From Coriobacteriia bacterium (GTDB lineage Bacteria; Actinomycetota; Coriobacteriia; Anaerosomatales; PALSA-660), in contig JANYJF010000058.1 of the NCBI GenBank assembly GCA_025361885.1, positions 1 to 32,859 of the forward strand: a DNA stretch of 32,859 nucleotides, read 5' to 3'. The notes below the pieces were generated by a model, which was given only the letters and a program-made list of their open reading frames with translations, was not told the DNA's origin and made no database searches. The position numbers and the translations under genes are program-made. This document shows positions 13,900 through 23,259 of the stretch, one piece after another. Numbering within the stretch: position 1 is the first letter of the stretch; each line of letters starts with the position of its first letter.

Positions 13900-15763
13900 G
13901 GGACGCACCTCCCAAGACGATGTCGAGCCCCAGGTCGCCGCACGCGTCGCAGCCCGTGCAGCCGTCGAAGCTACAGTCTCTGGTGGTCACACCGGCGACC
14001 GCGCGCTCGCGCTCGCGCAGCAAGTAGCGCTTCGAGACGCCGGATGAGATGTGGTCCCACGGCAGCGCGTCGGCCGGGTCACGTTCCGACGACGCGAGCG
14101 CCACCGGGTCGATCCCCGCGGACTCGAACGCCGCGAGCCAGCGAGGGAGCGAGAACTCCTCAGTCCAGGCATCGAAGACACAGCCGCTGCGCCATGCCTT
14201 CTCGATGACATCGGACAGCTCCCGGCCGCCACGAGCCAGCGCGCCCTCCAGGAACGAGACGTCCGGGTCGTGCCACGACAGGTCCACGCCGCGTCGGGGC
14301 ATCGCCTCGCGCAGGATCTCCTGGCGGCGGCGCACCTCCGGCAGCGTGAGCTGCGGCTCCCACTGGAACGGCGTATGGGGCTTGGGCACGAACGTCGCCA
14401 CGGACACGCCGATCTTGAGCCCGCCGCGCTGGTCCTTGGGGGTGTTCTCGCGAGCGACGTCCAAGACCTTGTGCACGAGCCGCCCGATCCCGCGTATGTC
14501 ATCGTCCGTCTCGCTGGGAAGACCGAGCATGAAGTAGAGCTTCACCCTTCGCCACCCGGCGCCGAAGGCGTGTTCTATGGTGCCGAGCAGGTCCTCCTCA
14601 GTGATGTTCTTGTTGATGACATCGCGAAGCCGCTGGGTCCCCGCCTCGGGCGCGAAGGTCAGTCCCGCCTTCTTACCGCCACCGGCCACGAGCCGCGCCA
14701 TCTCCACGCCGAACGAGTCCACGCGCAGCGACGGCAGCGACACGGAGACCGCGCGGCCCTCGAGCGAGCGCGAGAGGCGGCGCAGGACCTCCTCGATCTG
14801 CGAATGGTCGGTGGTCGACAGCGAGACGAGCGAGACCTCGTCGTGACCGGTGCAGCGCAGGGTGGCCATCACGTCGTGCACGATGTCGTCGGCACCCCGC
14901 TCGCGGACAGGGCGATAGACCATGCCGGCCTGGCAGAAGCGGCAGCCACGTGTGCAACCCCGCAGGACCTCTACCACCGCGCGGTCGTGGACCACGTCCA
15001 TGTACGGCACGACGGGGCAGGTCGGCGGACGGACGCTGCCCAGGTCCTTCAGTGCCCGCTTGGTGACCATGCGTGGCGTGGCAGCGTCCGCGGGGACCAC
15101 CGCGCCACACCCGGGCTGCGCGGAGCCGTCCGCTGACACGTAGAGCGTCGGCACGTACACACCCGGCACCCCAGAGAGCGCGCGGAGTCGATCGGCCCGC
15201 GTGCCGCCTGCCTCGATGACGGCCCTGTCGGCCTCGACGAGTTCCAGCACGGCCTCTTCGCCCTCGCCCACCAGCACCGCATCCAGGAACGACGCGATCG
15301 GCTCCGGGTTGAACGCGCACGGTCCACCCGCGATCACGAGCGGATCGTCCTCGCCCCGGTCGACGGAACGCAGCGGGATGCCCGCCAAGTCGAGCATCTC
15401 GAGCACGTTCGTATACGTCAATTCATGCGGCAGCGTCACGCCGACGAGCGCGCAGTCCCGCAGGGGCTGGAGCGTCTCGAGCGTGTGGAGCGGAACGTCG
15501 GCGGCCCGCATCGCGGCGGCCATGTCTTTCCACGGAACGAAACAGCGCTCGGCGGCCACGCCGTCGACCTCGTTCAGGATGTCGTAGAGGATGGCGACCG
15601 CTTGGTTCGCCATGCCGAGCTCATACGTGTCCGGATACACGAGGGCCACACGGTACGACGCGTCCGGGCGGACGCGGACACCCCATTCCGAGTCCAGGTA
15701 ACGGGCAGGGCGCTCCACCCCGTCGAGCAGCGGCTCGACACGCGCCCACATGTCATCGCGCAC
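13892..15763 (-). CDS. TIGR03960-family B12-binding-like radical SAM protein
   Basis: This is a radical SAM enzyme of unassigned reaction, 623 residues. The N-terminal half (about 1-230) looks like the B12-binding/Rossmann region: YRVALVYPDTYELGMANQAVAILYDILN, then VIAGGPCAFNPEPIASFLDAVLVGEGEEAVLEL. The radical SAM core follows with the cluster motif RGCTRGCRFCQAGMVYRPVRER (CxxxCxxC), then FAPEAGTQRLRDVINKNI. The C-terminus has a Cys-rich stretch DCSFDGCTGCDACGDLG that may bind another Fe-S cluster. The GTG at 15763 overlaps the preceding DUF697 gene by 11 nt; an ATG four codons later is a second choice. The tight overlap with DUF2344 and closeness to rng is the usual family setting. Confidence 0.93.
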   Translation of the reverse strand: MRDDMWARVEPLLDGVERPARYLDSEWGVRVRPDASYRVALVYPDTYELGMANQAVAILYDILNEVDGVAAERCFVPWKDMAAAMRAADVPLHTLETLQPLRDCALVGVTLPHELTYTNVLEMLDLAGIPLRSVDRGEDDPLVIAGGPCAFNPEPIASFLDAVLVGEGEEAVLELVEADRAVIEAGGTRADRLRALSGVPGVYVPTLYVSADGSAQPGCGAVVPADAATPRMVTKRALKDLGSVRPPTCPVVPYMDVVHDRAVVEVLRGCTRGCRFCQAGMVYRPVRERGADDIVHDVMATLRCTGHDEVSLVSLSTTDHSQIEEVLRRLSRSLEGRAVSVSLPSLRVDSFGVEMARLVAGGGKKAGLTFAPEAGTQRLRDVINKNITEEDLLGTIEHAFGAGWRRVKLYFMLGLPSETDDDIRGIGRLVHKVLDVARENTPKDQRGGLKIGVSVATFVPKPHTPFQWEPQLTLPEVRRRQEILREAMPRRGVDLSWHDPDVSFLEGALARGGRELSDVIEKAWRSGCVFDAWTEEFSLPRWLAAFESAGIDPVALASSERDPADALPWDHISSGVSKRYLLRERERAVAGVTTRDCSFDGCTGCDACGDLGLDIVLGGASRG

Positions 15764-16778
15764 GAGGCTCGGTGCTCTCCGGTATCGCGACGTAGTGGCC
15801 CATGGCGGCCGCACGGACGTGCTCGGCCCGCTCGGCCACCAGCGCCTCACGGTGTGCGCGCTTGGCTTCCGCGCGAGCGACGCGGCTTCCCGCCAGCTCC
15901 TTGGCGCGCGAGGAGACCTTACCGGCCTCATCGCCGAGTCGGCCGAGGACGCCGGAGAGGTCCGCACCCTGCTCGAAGTAGCGGATCGCCGCCTCCCCCA
16001 TCGCCAAGGTGCCCGTGTAGCCGATCACGCCCTTGACGGCCCAGCCGAAGCCGGGAATGAAGTCGAGGAGTTGCCGGGCGACGGCCCTGAACAACAGCCC
16101 GCCGCCGACGACGGCCGTCAGCTCCTTGACGCGGTCATAGCCGAGCGGCTCACCGTATGCCGCCGCGATCTGCAACAGCATCTTGGCCTGGTTCGCGGTC
16201 ATGATCGGCATGTCGGTCCCGGGCAGGATGGTGATGGCGCCGATGGCCGCGTTCTGCCATGCGGTCGATTTCACGGCCTCTTTGGCCACAGCTCGCCGGG
16301 TGAACGCGAAGTTGTGCGCGACCGCCACGCGCTTGGCGGGAAGGCGCGCCATCATCCATTCGGCGAGCGGACCGAGCACGAGTTCCCTCGCGTCCGCGCC
16401 GGTGAGCACGTCGTCGTCCGGATGCTCGAGCAGCCGCACGATCTCACCCCGGTCGGCCCGCAGGGCCAGAACCACGGTCGGGAGCGACTTGCGGTTGAGT
16501 TCGTGCAGTGTCGGCGCAACGTCGTTCGTGCCGCTCCCGATGAGCGCCACGACCGCGTCGACGGACGAGTCGACGCGCATGACCGAGCCCGGCTCGATCG
16601 CCGCCACGTCCACGAACGCCCTGGACGTCTTGGGGCGCAGTTCCTCGCGAACGGCCTCGAGGAGCTGCTCGGGTGCGTCGATCTCCACCAGTATCGCGAT
16701 CCGGACCGGAAGGTCCCCGGCCTCGAGCATCTTCTGGCTATGGGTCCACAGTGCGCGGACGTCAACGGGCATCTCCAC
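15753..16778 (-). CDS. DUF697 membrane-associated protein lacking a P-loop
   Basis: About 341 residues. The C-terminal half matches DUF697: ILPGTDMPIMTANQAKMLLQIAAAYGEPLGYDRVKEL, then GGGLLFRAVARQLLDFIPGFGWAVKGVIGYTGTLAMGEAAIRYFEQG, with weakly hydrophobic helices that may sit on the membrane. In most relatives DUF697 follows a small GTPase domain. Here the N-terminal half (VRIAILVEIDAPEQLLEAV, VDAVVALIGSG) has a Rossmann-like pattern, but I see no GxxxxGK[ST] or NKxD motif. The GTG at 16778 is preferred by AAGGAG 10 nt upstream; an ATG two codons later is the alternative. It lies between rodA and the radical SAM gene, which suggests a link to the cell-shape operon. Function unknown. Confidence 0.85.
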   Translation of the reverse strand: MEMPVDVRALWTHSQKMLEAGDLPVRIAILVEIDAPEQLLEAVREELRPKTSRAFVDVAAIEPGSVMRVDSSVDAVVALIGSGTNDVAPTLHELNRKSLPTVVLALRADRGEIVRLLEHPDDDVLTGADARELVLGPLAEWMMARLPAKRVAVAHNFAFTRRAVAKEAVKSTAWQNAAIGAITILPGTDMPIMTANQAKMLLQIAAAYGEPLGYDRVKELTAVVGGGLLFRAVARQLLDFIPGFGWAVKGVIGYTGTLAMGEAAIRYFEQGADLSGVLGRLGDEAGKVSSRAKELAGSRVARAEAKRAHREALVAERAEHVRAAAMGHYVAIPESTEPRAR

Positions 16779-16827
16779 GGCGCAGCCGCTCCTTATTCGC
16801 ATCTGGACGGACTGGGTCGCGCCTCTC

Positions 16828-17943
16828 CTACGTGCCGTACCTGCGCGACCACACGGACATCAGCATACCCACACCAGCGAGGTTCGTGATCATGAACGAG
16901 CCGCCGTAGCTCATGAACGGCAGCGGGATGCCTGTGATCGGCATCATGCCCATCGTCATGCCTGCATTCTCGAGTATCTGGAACGTCCACATGCCGATGA
17001 GTCCTGCGGCGATCAGCGCTCCGTACAGATCGCGCGAGGATGTGGCGATGGAGAGGGATGAGATGAGCAGGGCGAGATAGAACCCGAGAAGCATCACCGC
17101 GCCCAGGAAGCCCAGTTGCTCGCCGACCACGGAGAAGATGAAGTCGGTGTGCCGCTCGGGGATGAAGTTGAGCCGCGACTGCGTGGAGTTCTGCAGCCCC
17201 TTGCCCGTCAGCCCCCCGGAGCCTATCGCGATCTTGGACTGCGCGAGGTTGTAGCCGGCGCCCTTGGGGTCCCGCGTGGGGTCCACGAACACGAGCAGGC
17301 GGTCCTTCTGATACGTCTTGAGGATGGGCAGCGTGACCACAGCCGCCACCATCAGCACCGCGATGATCGCGAACACGCCGAACCACTTGGGCTTGAGCCC
17401 GCCGACGAGCAGCATCGCGAGAGCGACGACGACGAACACGAGCCCTGTACCCAAGTCCGGCTGCAGAAGGATGAGCGCCAGCGGGACCCCCGCATAGCCG
17501 GCGACGCGCAGCACGTCGCGCGGTGCCTCTATCTTGCCGTTGTATCCCGCGATGACCGCCGCGAGCACAACGATGAAGATGAGCTTCGCCGGCTCTGACG
17601 GCTGGAAGAGCGATATCGACCCGATCTTGAGCCACGACGTCGCACCCTTGGCGCTGCCGCCGAGGCCCGGGATGCGCGGCGAGATGATCAGCAGCGACAG
17701 AGCGACCATGAGCGGGCCGGCCCACCCCTTCAGCTTCTGGTAGTCGAGGAACCACAGGATGGCCAGCGGAAGCAGCCCCACGGCAAGGCCCGTGAGGTGC
17801 CGCTTGAACAGCGCGTCGGCGCCGACCATTCCGCGCGTGGCCGACCACACCATGACCGAACCATATGCGGCCAGTGCGATGGCCGACAGCAGCAGCGGCA
17901 CGTTCACGCTGTTCATGATCCGCTTGAAGATGCTCTGGTCCAC
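16828..17943 (-). CDS. rodA: peptidoglycan glycosyltransferase RodA (SEDS family)
   Basis: RodA polymerises lipid II into glycan strands for lateral wall growth, together with PBP2 and MreBCD. The 371-residue protein has about ten membrane spans. SEDS landmarks are GGSAKGATSWLKIGSISLFQPSEPAKLIFIV, LILLQPDLGTGLVFV with the conserved Asp region, GLQNSTQSRLNFIPERHTDFIFSVVGEQLGFLG, and the C-terminal GIPLPFMSYGGSFMITNLAGVGML. The GTG at 17943 has GAGG about 8 nt upstream and starts 5 nt after the mrdA stop. Position next to PBP2 and mreBCD, and the absence of division genes, favour RodA over FtsW. Confidence 0.96.
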   Translation of the reverse strand: MDQSIFKRIMNSVNVPLLLSAIALAAYGSVMVWSATRGMVGADALFKRHLTGLAVGLLPLAILWFLDYQKLKGWAGPLMVALSLLIISPRIPGLGGSAKGATSWLKIGSISLFQPSEPAKLIFIVVLAAVIAGYNGKIEAPRDVLRVAGYAGVPLALILLQPDLGTGLVFVVVALAMLLVGGLKPKWFGVFAIIAVLMVAAVVTLPILKTYQKDRLLVFVDPTRDPKGAGYNLAQSKIAIGSGGLTGKGLQNSTQSRLNFIPERHTDFIFSVVGEQLGFLGAVMLLGFYLALLISSLSIATSSRDLYGALIAAGLIGMWTFQILENAGMTMGMMPITGIPLPFMSYGGSFMITNLAGVGMLMSVWSRRYGT

Positions 17944-17948
17944 GTCGG

Positions 17949-19805
17949 CTACCTCGAGACGTCCACGGCGTGCACGGGCTTGTACTTGACGTTGAGCAGC
18001 TTGGACAGGATCTGCCGCGCGGCCGGGCCGGCCACCGACCCGCCATGACCGCCCTGCTCCACCAGCACGACCACCGCGTACCGAGGCTTGTCGGCGGGTG
18101 CGTAGGCCGCGAACCACGCGTAGTCGTCCTTGTTGTTGACCTGTGCGGTACCCGTCTTGCCCGCCACCTGGTAGGGGAAGCCGGCGAAGACGGCCTTCGC
18201 CGTGCCGCGCGTCGTGACGCCGACGAGCGCATCGCGCATCGTGGCCAGATTCGACGGGGTGAGGCCGGGATCGCGCGTCACCTCGGTCTTCGCGTCGAGC
18301 GCGGAGGTTCCGTCGGCACCGAGGACGGACTTGAGGAGGCGCGGCTTGGCGACCTTTCCGCCATTGCCCAGAGCCCCATAGTAGCTCGCCATCTGCAGCG
18401 GGCTCGCCAGCAAGTCGCCCTGCCCGATCGCCATGTTGACCGTGTCGCCTCCCAGCCACGCCTGGGCCTCGGGGTAGTTTGCGTTGTACGCCTTCTTCCA
18501 CGCCGCGTCGGGCACCCGGCCCGTCACCTCACCAGGGAGGTCGATGCCGGTCTTGGCGCCCAGGCCCATGGACTTCGCGAACGCCTGGAGCGGTTCGCCC
18601 TTGGCCTTGTAGAGGCGGTAGCCGATCTCGTAGAAGACACTGTCGCAGGACTGGACGACGCCCTCGCTGAAGTCAATGGCGCCGTGACCCGCATGGTTCC
18701 AGCACCACTTGGACCATGCCACGCCCATCGTGGTCCACTTTCCCTTGCACATGAACGCACTGTGGGCCTGCGCGACACCGGTCTGCAGCGCGGCCATCCC
18801 TGTGACCGCCTTGAACGTCGACGCGGGCGGATACACGGCCATGATCGCGCGGTTATTGAGCGGATACTCGCTGTCCGTGGCCGTCATGCTGGCCCAGACC
18901 TCGGGCTTGATGCCCCCGATGAACTGATTGGGGTCGTAGGTGGGCGCGCTGGCCATCGCGAGGACCTCACCAGTCTGCAGGTCGAGCACGACAGCGGCCC
19001 CTGCGCGCGCCTTCGTGAAGTTCAGATGGTGCGCCTCGGCGATCGCGTCGGCCAGCGCCTGCTCGGTGACCGCCTGCACTCCCGAGTCGATGGTGAGCAC
19101 GACGTCCTTGCCGGGGATCGCCTGCCCCTCGGATACGACGCGGCGCACGCGCCCTTGGGAATCGACCTCAAGCTGCTGAAAGCCCTTCTCGCCTTGGAGC
19201 ACCTTGTCGTACTGCGCCTCGATGCCCGTTTTGCCGACGATGTCGCCGAGCCGGTAGTCGGGCAGCTTCTCGGCGGCGAGCTGTGCCTCTGATATCTCGC
19301 CCGTATAGCCCAGCACGTGCGATGCGAGCGCCCCCATCGGGTACTGACGCACGGCGCCCTCCTTCACGGCGACGCCCGGGAACTCGGGTGCGTGCTCCGT
19401 GAGGTAGGCCACGGTGGCCATCGGCACGTCGATCGCCAGCACACGCGGCTTGAGCCGCTCGGTCTTGTAGCTCTCGAGCTTCTTGATCAGATCGCCCACG
19501 GGGACGCCCAGAACGGTGGACAGCCGTGTCAGGACCTTGGTGTCGGTGATGAGCGTGGGATCGCCGGTGACGGACATGACCGCACGGTTCGTGACGAGCG
19601 GCACGCCGTTCCTGTCGAGAATCCGACCTCGCGGCGTATCGACGGTTATCTGACGGATCCGGTTGCTATCGGACTGGGCCGCGTAGCTCGAGCCCGAGAG
19701 TATCTGCATGCTCCAGGCCCGGACCAGCAACGACCCGAGCACCAGCAGGACGACGAGTCCCAGCATGGCGAAGCGGCCTTTGAGTTGCTCGCTGAAGGTA
19801 GGCAT
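17949..19805 (-). CDS. mrdA: penicillin-binding protein 2 (class B transpeptidase)
   Basis: PBP2 cross-links peptidoglycan during elongation and activates RodA. The 618-residue protein has one N-terminal membrane helix (about 13-30). The dimerisation/pedestal domain starts at DTPRGRILDRNGVPLVTNRA. The transpeptidase domain carries S329-T-F-K332 (PPASTFK), S386-C-D388 (the SxN position with the Asp variant normal for PBP2) and KTGTAQ at 550-555. All catalytic motifs are intact. The ATG at 19805 is followed by a normal MPTFSEQLKGRF start. It lies 87 nt after the mreD stop in the same direction. Confidence 0.97.
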   Translation of the reverse strand: MPTFSEQLKGRFAMLGLVVLLVLGSLLVRAWSMQILSGSSYAAQSDSNRIRQITVDTPRGRILDRNGVPLVTNRAVMSVTGDPTLITDTKVLTRLSTVLGVPVGDLIKKLESYKTERLKPRVLAIDVPMATVAYLTEHAPEFPGVAVKEGAVRQYPMGALASHVLGYTGEISEAQLAAEKLPDYRLGDIVGKTGIEAQYDKVLQGEKGFQQLEVDSQGRVRRVVSEGQAIPGKDVVLTIDSGVQAVTEQALADAIAEAHHLNFTKARAGAAVVLDLQTGEVLAMASAPTYDPNQFIGGIKPEVWASMTATDSEYPLNNRAIMAVYPPASTFKAVTGMAALQTGVAQAHSAFMCKGKWTTMGVAWSKWCWNHAGHGAIDFSEGVVQSCDSVFYEIGYRLYKAKGEPLQAFAKSMGLGAKTGIDLPGEVTGRVPDAAWKKAYNANYPEAQAWLGGDTVNMAIGQGDLLASPLQMASYYGALGNGGKVAKPRLLKSVLGADGTSALDAKTEVTRDPGLTPSNLATMRDALVGVTTRGTAKAVFAGFPYQVAGKTGTAQVNNKDDYAWFAAYAPADKPRYAVVVLVEQGGHGGSVAGPAARQILSKLLNVKYKPVHAVDVSR

Positions 19806-19892
19806 GGATAGCGGCTCCCGGGTCGCGCTATGGCGCCCGTCAGGTGTCTGTGGCTGGTGCGGGTGGCGCCGGGTGCGGGACTCCTCGTGACT

Positions 19893-20408
19893 CTACGCGA
19901 GGCGCTTGAACGACATCACCGAGCGGTCCTGCCGCAAGAGGCGCGCCAAGAGTGGGTACGCCAACACGGCTAGAACGGTATTGTACACGGCTCCCGGGAG
20001 CATGACGCGGACGAAGGACGTCCAGAAGGCATGCCCGACGTCGAGAACGGCGAGCAGGAGACCGTACGAGATCTCGGAGACCAGCCCGGCCATGAGAACG
20101 ACCGTGACCGGCAGCAGCCAGCCCTCGGCGAACATGTTCGCGGTCACCATGCCCGCGACGTAGCCGACCGCGCACAACACGAGCGCGTGCGGCCCGATCG
20201 GCGACGTGCCGAGCAAGTCGAACAGCAGGCCGCCCAAGAAACCCGCGACGCAACCCGCGACCGGCCCCTCGACGAGCGCGAGCGTGACGACGACCAGGAA
20301 GATGAAGTTGGGCACAACGCCGAAGATGGCGATCCGTGGGGCGATCGCGATCTGGAGTACGGTCGCGACGAGGATCGCCCCGGTCGCAGGAAGGCCTCGG
20401 CTGATCAT
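19893..20408 (-). CDS. mreD: rod shape-determining protein MreD
   Basis: MreD is a small membrane protein of the elongasome. The 171-residue protein has five or six hydrophobic helices. It shows the family pattern APRIAIFGVVPNFIFLVVVTLALVEGPVAG followed by GFLGGLLFDLLGTSPIGPHALVLCAVGYVAGM, and it ends in a basic tail (RLLRQDRSVMSFKRLA). Its ATG overlaps the mreC stop as ATGA. The position between mreC and mrdA is diagnostic. Confidence 0.95.
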   Translation of the reverse strand: MISRGLPATGAILVATVLQIAIAPRIAIFGVVPNFIFLVVVTLALVEGPVAGCVAGFLGGLLFDLLGTSPIGPHALVLCAVGYVAGMVTANMFAEGWLLPVTVVLMAGLVSEISYGLLLAVLDVGHAFWTSFVRVMLPGAVYNTVLAVLAYPLLARLLRQDRSVMSFKRLA

Positions 20409-21274
20409 TCGCCCGCACCTCCCGAGGTCGCCGTCGCCTGAGGCTTGAGCACCAGGACCTCCTCGATCTTGCCGATGGGCACTCTGGAATCGACGGTGAC
20501 GTGCGGGAACAGGTCGCTCGGCGCGTTGCGCACGTCGATCACGTCCCCGACCACGAGCCCCTTGGGATACACACCGCCGAGTCCGGAGGTGATGAGCACG
20601 TCGCCTTTGACCGGAGGCTGGGCCTTGTCCACGAAGTCGAGCGTCAGCGCGCCGGAAACGGAACCACGAACGACGCCCGCCGCGCGCGTGCGCTGCACGA
20701 TGACCGCGACACCGCTCGCGGCATCGGTCACGAGCCGGACCTTGGAGTCGATAGCGCTGACGTCCACCACCTGTCCGACGAGTCCTCCCGACGCGATGAC
20801 CGGTGCGCCGATCTTGACGCCGTCACGGGTTCCGCGGTCGACCAGGATCGTGCCCTCCCAGGAGTCCGTGGGCCGCCCGATGACGCGGGCGCCGACCGAG
20901 GCCAGGTTCTCCGCCTTCGCGAACTGCACGAGAGCGTGGATGCGCTCATTCTCCAAACGCGCCTCTTCGAGTTTGGCGAGGCGGTCGCGGAGTGTGGTGT
21001 TCTGCTTGACCAGCGCTGCATAGTCCCCCGCGGAGACCGTCCGTCCGCCGACCCAGTCCGCAACGACACGGAACGGCGCGGTCAGCACAGTCCCGGCGGT
21101 GGCGATGGGAGAGCTGATCGCGAGTACAACGGTGCGCGTCGCGTGCAGCGGCCCACTGGAGCCTTCGCGAAAGTACACCGTCGTCAGAACGAGAGCCGCG
21201 ACCACGAACGCGACAAGCACGAGCGGTCGGCCTGCGCCACGTTGCGTGTCGATCTCCAGGCGCTTCACGGACAC
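20405..21274 (-). CDS. mreC: rod shape-determining protein MreC
   Basis: MreC is a bitopic scaffold of the elongasome that binds PBP2. The 289-residue protein has an N-terminal membrane helix (about 17-36, LVLVAFVVAALVLTTVYF) and a coiled-coil region (about 85-115, LVKQNTTLRDRLAKLEEARLENER). The MreC beta-barrel domain follows, with ILVDRGTRDGVKIGAPVIASGGLVGQVVDV and VLITSGLGGVYPKGLVVGDV. The GTG at 21274 is used; a second GTG two codons later is possible. It starts 18 nt after the mreB stop. Confidence 0.96.
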   Translation of the reverse strand: MSVKRLEIDTQRGAGRPLVLVAFVVAALVLTTVYFREGSSGPLHATRTVVLAISSPIATAGTVLTAPFRVVADWVGGRTVSAGDYAALVKQNTTLRDRLAKLEEARLENERIHALVQFAKAENLASVGARVIGRPTDSWEGTILVDRGTRDGVKIGAPVIASGGLVGQVVDVSAIDSKVRLVTDAASGVAVIVQRTRAAGVVRGSVSGALTLDFVDKAQPPVKGDVLITSGLGGVYPKGLVVGDVIDVRNAPSDLFPHVTVDSRVPIGKIEEVLVLKPQATATSGGAGE

Positions 21275-21292
21275 CCGCCTCGACGAGCCTCC

Positions 21293-22333
21293 CTAGCGGG
21301 AGACCGTCAGGACCTTCTTGAGAACGTCGATCTCCTCGAGCGCCATCGCGGAGCCGAGCACGACGTTGATGAGCGCGTTCTCCGAGACATGAACGGGCAT
21401 ACCGGTCTCGGACTTGATCCTCTCGTCGAGGCTCTTGAGCAGCGCCCCGCCGCCGGTCAGCACGATACCGTACTCCATGACATCGCTCGCCAGCTCCGGC
21501 GGCGTCTCCTCGAGGCATCCCTTGATCGCCGTGATGATCGCCTGGGTCGGCTCCTCGACAGCGGTCCTGATCTCCTCCGAGGAGATGGTCAGCGTCTTAG
21601 GCAGGCCCGTGACCAAGTCGCGGCCGCGGATCTCGACGTCCAGCTCGTCCGTGAGGGGAAACGCTGAACCGATCTCGAACTTGATCTCCTCGGCCGTGCG
21701 CTCACCGATGAGCACGTTGTACTCGCGTTTGACGTGGGCGATGATCGCGTCGTCGAACTCATCGCCGCCGATGCGTATGGACTGCGCGACCACGATGCCG
21801 CCCAGCGAGATGACGGCGACCTCGGTCGTGCCACCTCCGATGTCGACGACCATGTTGCCGGTAGGCTCCTGGATCGGCAGGCCCGCGCCGATCGCCGCGG
21901 CCATGGGCTCCTCGATGAGGTACGCGTGGCGGGCGCCCGCCTGCATGGTCGCCTCGAACACCGCGCGCTTCTCGACCTCAGTGACCCCAGAAGGCACGCA
22001 TACGACGACACGCGGCTTGGGCTGCCACGGGAATCGCTTCACGCGCGTCTTGTTGATGAAGTAGCGCAACATCGCCTCGGTGACCTCGAAGTCGGCGATG
22101 ACGCCGTCCTTGAGCGGGCGGATGGCGACGATGGAGCCGGGCGTGCGACCCAGCATGCGCTTGGCCTCGGTGCCCACTGCCAAGACGCGCTTCGTGTCCT
22201 TCTCGACCGCCACCACGGACGGTTCGATGAGCACGATGCCACGTCCGCGTACGGATACGAGCGTGTTGGCCGTTCCGAGGTCGACGGCCATGTCGCCGCC
22301 CCATGAGTCGAAGAACATGTCGATGAGCGACAC
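21293..22333 (-). CDS. mreB: rod shape-determining protein MreB (actin homologue)
   Basis: MreB forms membrane-bound filaments that direct lateral wall synthesis. The 346-residue protein has the actin-fold ATP motifs: [11 protein letters not shown] (phosphate 1), [20 protein letters not shown] (phosphate 2) and [15 protein letters not shown] (adenosine motif). The N-terminal [14 protein letters not shown] is a likely membrane-contacting segment. Two GTG codons lie close together. The one at 22333 is preferred because AAAGGAG sits 5 nt before it, whereas the earlier GTG at 22339 overlaps that ribosome site. It is the first gene of the mre cluster; the 161 nt upstream to radC show no clear promoter boxes. 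Confidence 0.97.
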   Translation of the reverse strand: MSLIDMFFDSWGGDMAVDLGTANTLVSVRGRGIVLIEPSVVAVEKDTKRVLAVGTEAKRMLGRTPGSIVAIRPLKDGVIADFEVTEAMLRYFINKTRVKRFPWQPKPRVVVCVPSGVTEVEKRAVFEATMQAGARHAYLIEEPMAAAIGAGLPIQEPTGNMVVDIGGGTTEVAVISLGGIVVAQSIRIGGDEFDDAIIAHVKREYNVLIGERTAEEIKFEIGSAFPLTDELDVEIRGRDLVTGLPKTLTISSEEIRTAVEEPTQAIITAIKGCLEETPPELASDVMEYGIVLTGGGALLKSLDERIKSETGMPVHVSENALINVVLGSAMALEEIDVLKKVLTVSR

Positions 22334-22500
22334 GTGCACTCCTTTATGATGACGCCCGACCGGACAGGCGGGTTCTATATCGGATGTATCCTGCGCGACG
22401 TGTTCGGTGCCGCGCGTTGCTGACGCGACGAAACCCGCCCGGCTCGTGGCCGTGGCGAGGCACGGGGTTCGAAAACGCCCGAGGCAAGTCTAGCACACGG

Positions 22501-23163
22501 CTACATCGCGCCCATCTCCCTCAAGCTCACGTGCGCTCCTCCATCGCCGATCACCACGTGGTCGAGGACCTCGATGCCGAGCACGTCGCCCGCACGCACC
22601 AGCCTGCGCGTGAGCTGGAGGTCGGCGCCCGAAGGCGTGGGATCGCCGCTGGGGTGGTTGTGCACTACGATGATCGCCGCCGCGGACAGGCGCACTGCCT
22701 CCTTGAACAACTCGCGAGGATGGACGATCGACGCGTTGAGGCTTCCGACGGATACCTCCACCATCCGCAGCAGCCGGTTCTTCGTGGTCAACGCGAGCGC
22801 CCAGAAATGCTCACGATCCACCCCCCGCAGTTGCGACGCACACAGCCGCACGACATCCTCGGGCGTCGATACGCACGGCCGCTGTGACGCCGGCCAGCTT
22901 GCAGCGCGTCGGCTCATCTCCAGACAAGCCAGCAGTCGGGCGGCGCCCGCCGGCCCGACTCCGGGCACGCCCACGAGGTCCTCGGCGGACAGACGCCAGA
23001 AACCGTCAGGGATCGGGTGGCGCCGCAGGATCTCGTTGCCCGCCCGCTCGCTGCTCTCCGCGACGAGCAGCGAGAGCAGCGCCGCGTCCGACAGCGAGTC
23101 CGCACGGCCGCACAGAATGACGTCCCTTGGTGTCGCTTCCCCGGACTGCGTTCGTGGTACCAC
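22501..23163 (-). CDS. radC: RadC/JAB-domain protein (MPN+ metallo-isopeptidase fold)
   Basis: RadC-family proteins combine a helix-hairpin-helix DNA-binding domain with a JAMM metalloprotease-type domain. Their true function remains unclear, despite old links to DNA repair. The 220-residue protein has the HhH part (LSAEDLVGVPGVGPAGAARLLACLEM) and the zinc motif VVHNHPSGDPTPSGAD (HxHPxGDxxPSxxD), both intact, followed by IEVLDHVVIGDG. The GTG at 23163 has AGGGGGGA about 5 nt upstream. The radC-mreBCD order is common in bacteria. Confidence 0.95.
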   Translation of the reverse strand: MVPRTQSGEATPRDVILCGRADSLSDAALLSLLVAESSERAGNEILRRHPIPDGFWRLSAEDLVGVPGVGPAGAARLLACLEMSRRAASWPASQRPCVSTPEDVVRLCASQLRGVDREHFWALALTTKNRLLRMVEVSVGSLNASIVHPRELFKEAVRLSAAAIIVVHNHPSGDPTPSGADLQLTRRLVRAGDVLGIEVLDHVVIGDGGAHVSLREMGAM

Positions 23164-23259
23164 GCGGATCCCCCCTCGGTCGTATGGATGGCAGTGCGAG
23201 GGGTGGCGGAGAAGGGAGATTTCTTCGGGCGATAGCGGCGCGAGCCGCTCGGTCGTGCG

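Noticed and set aside
13912-15320. Minus-strand ORFs such as 14673-15320 and 13987-14502
   Set aside because: Other frames of the radical SAM gene; no motifs, wrong codon pattern.
16554-16577. 9-bp inverted repeat CGCGTCGAC-N6-GTCGACGCG
   Set aside because: Inside coding sequence for two near-identical VDS/VDA stretches; short enough to arise by chance in GC-rich DNA, unlike the pair at 10294-10380.
22374-22413. Possible mreB promoter (TATAGA or GATACA as -10)
   Set aside because: No acceptable -35 box at 16-18 nt for either candidate, so it is not listed as a feature.
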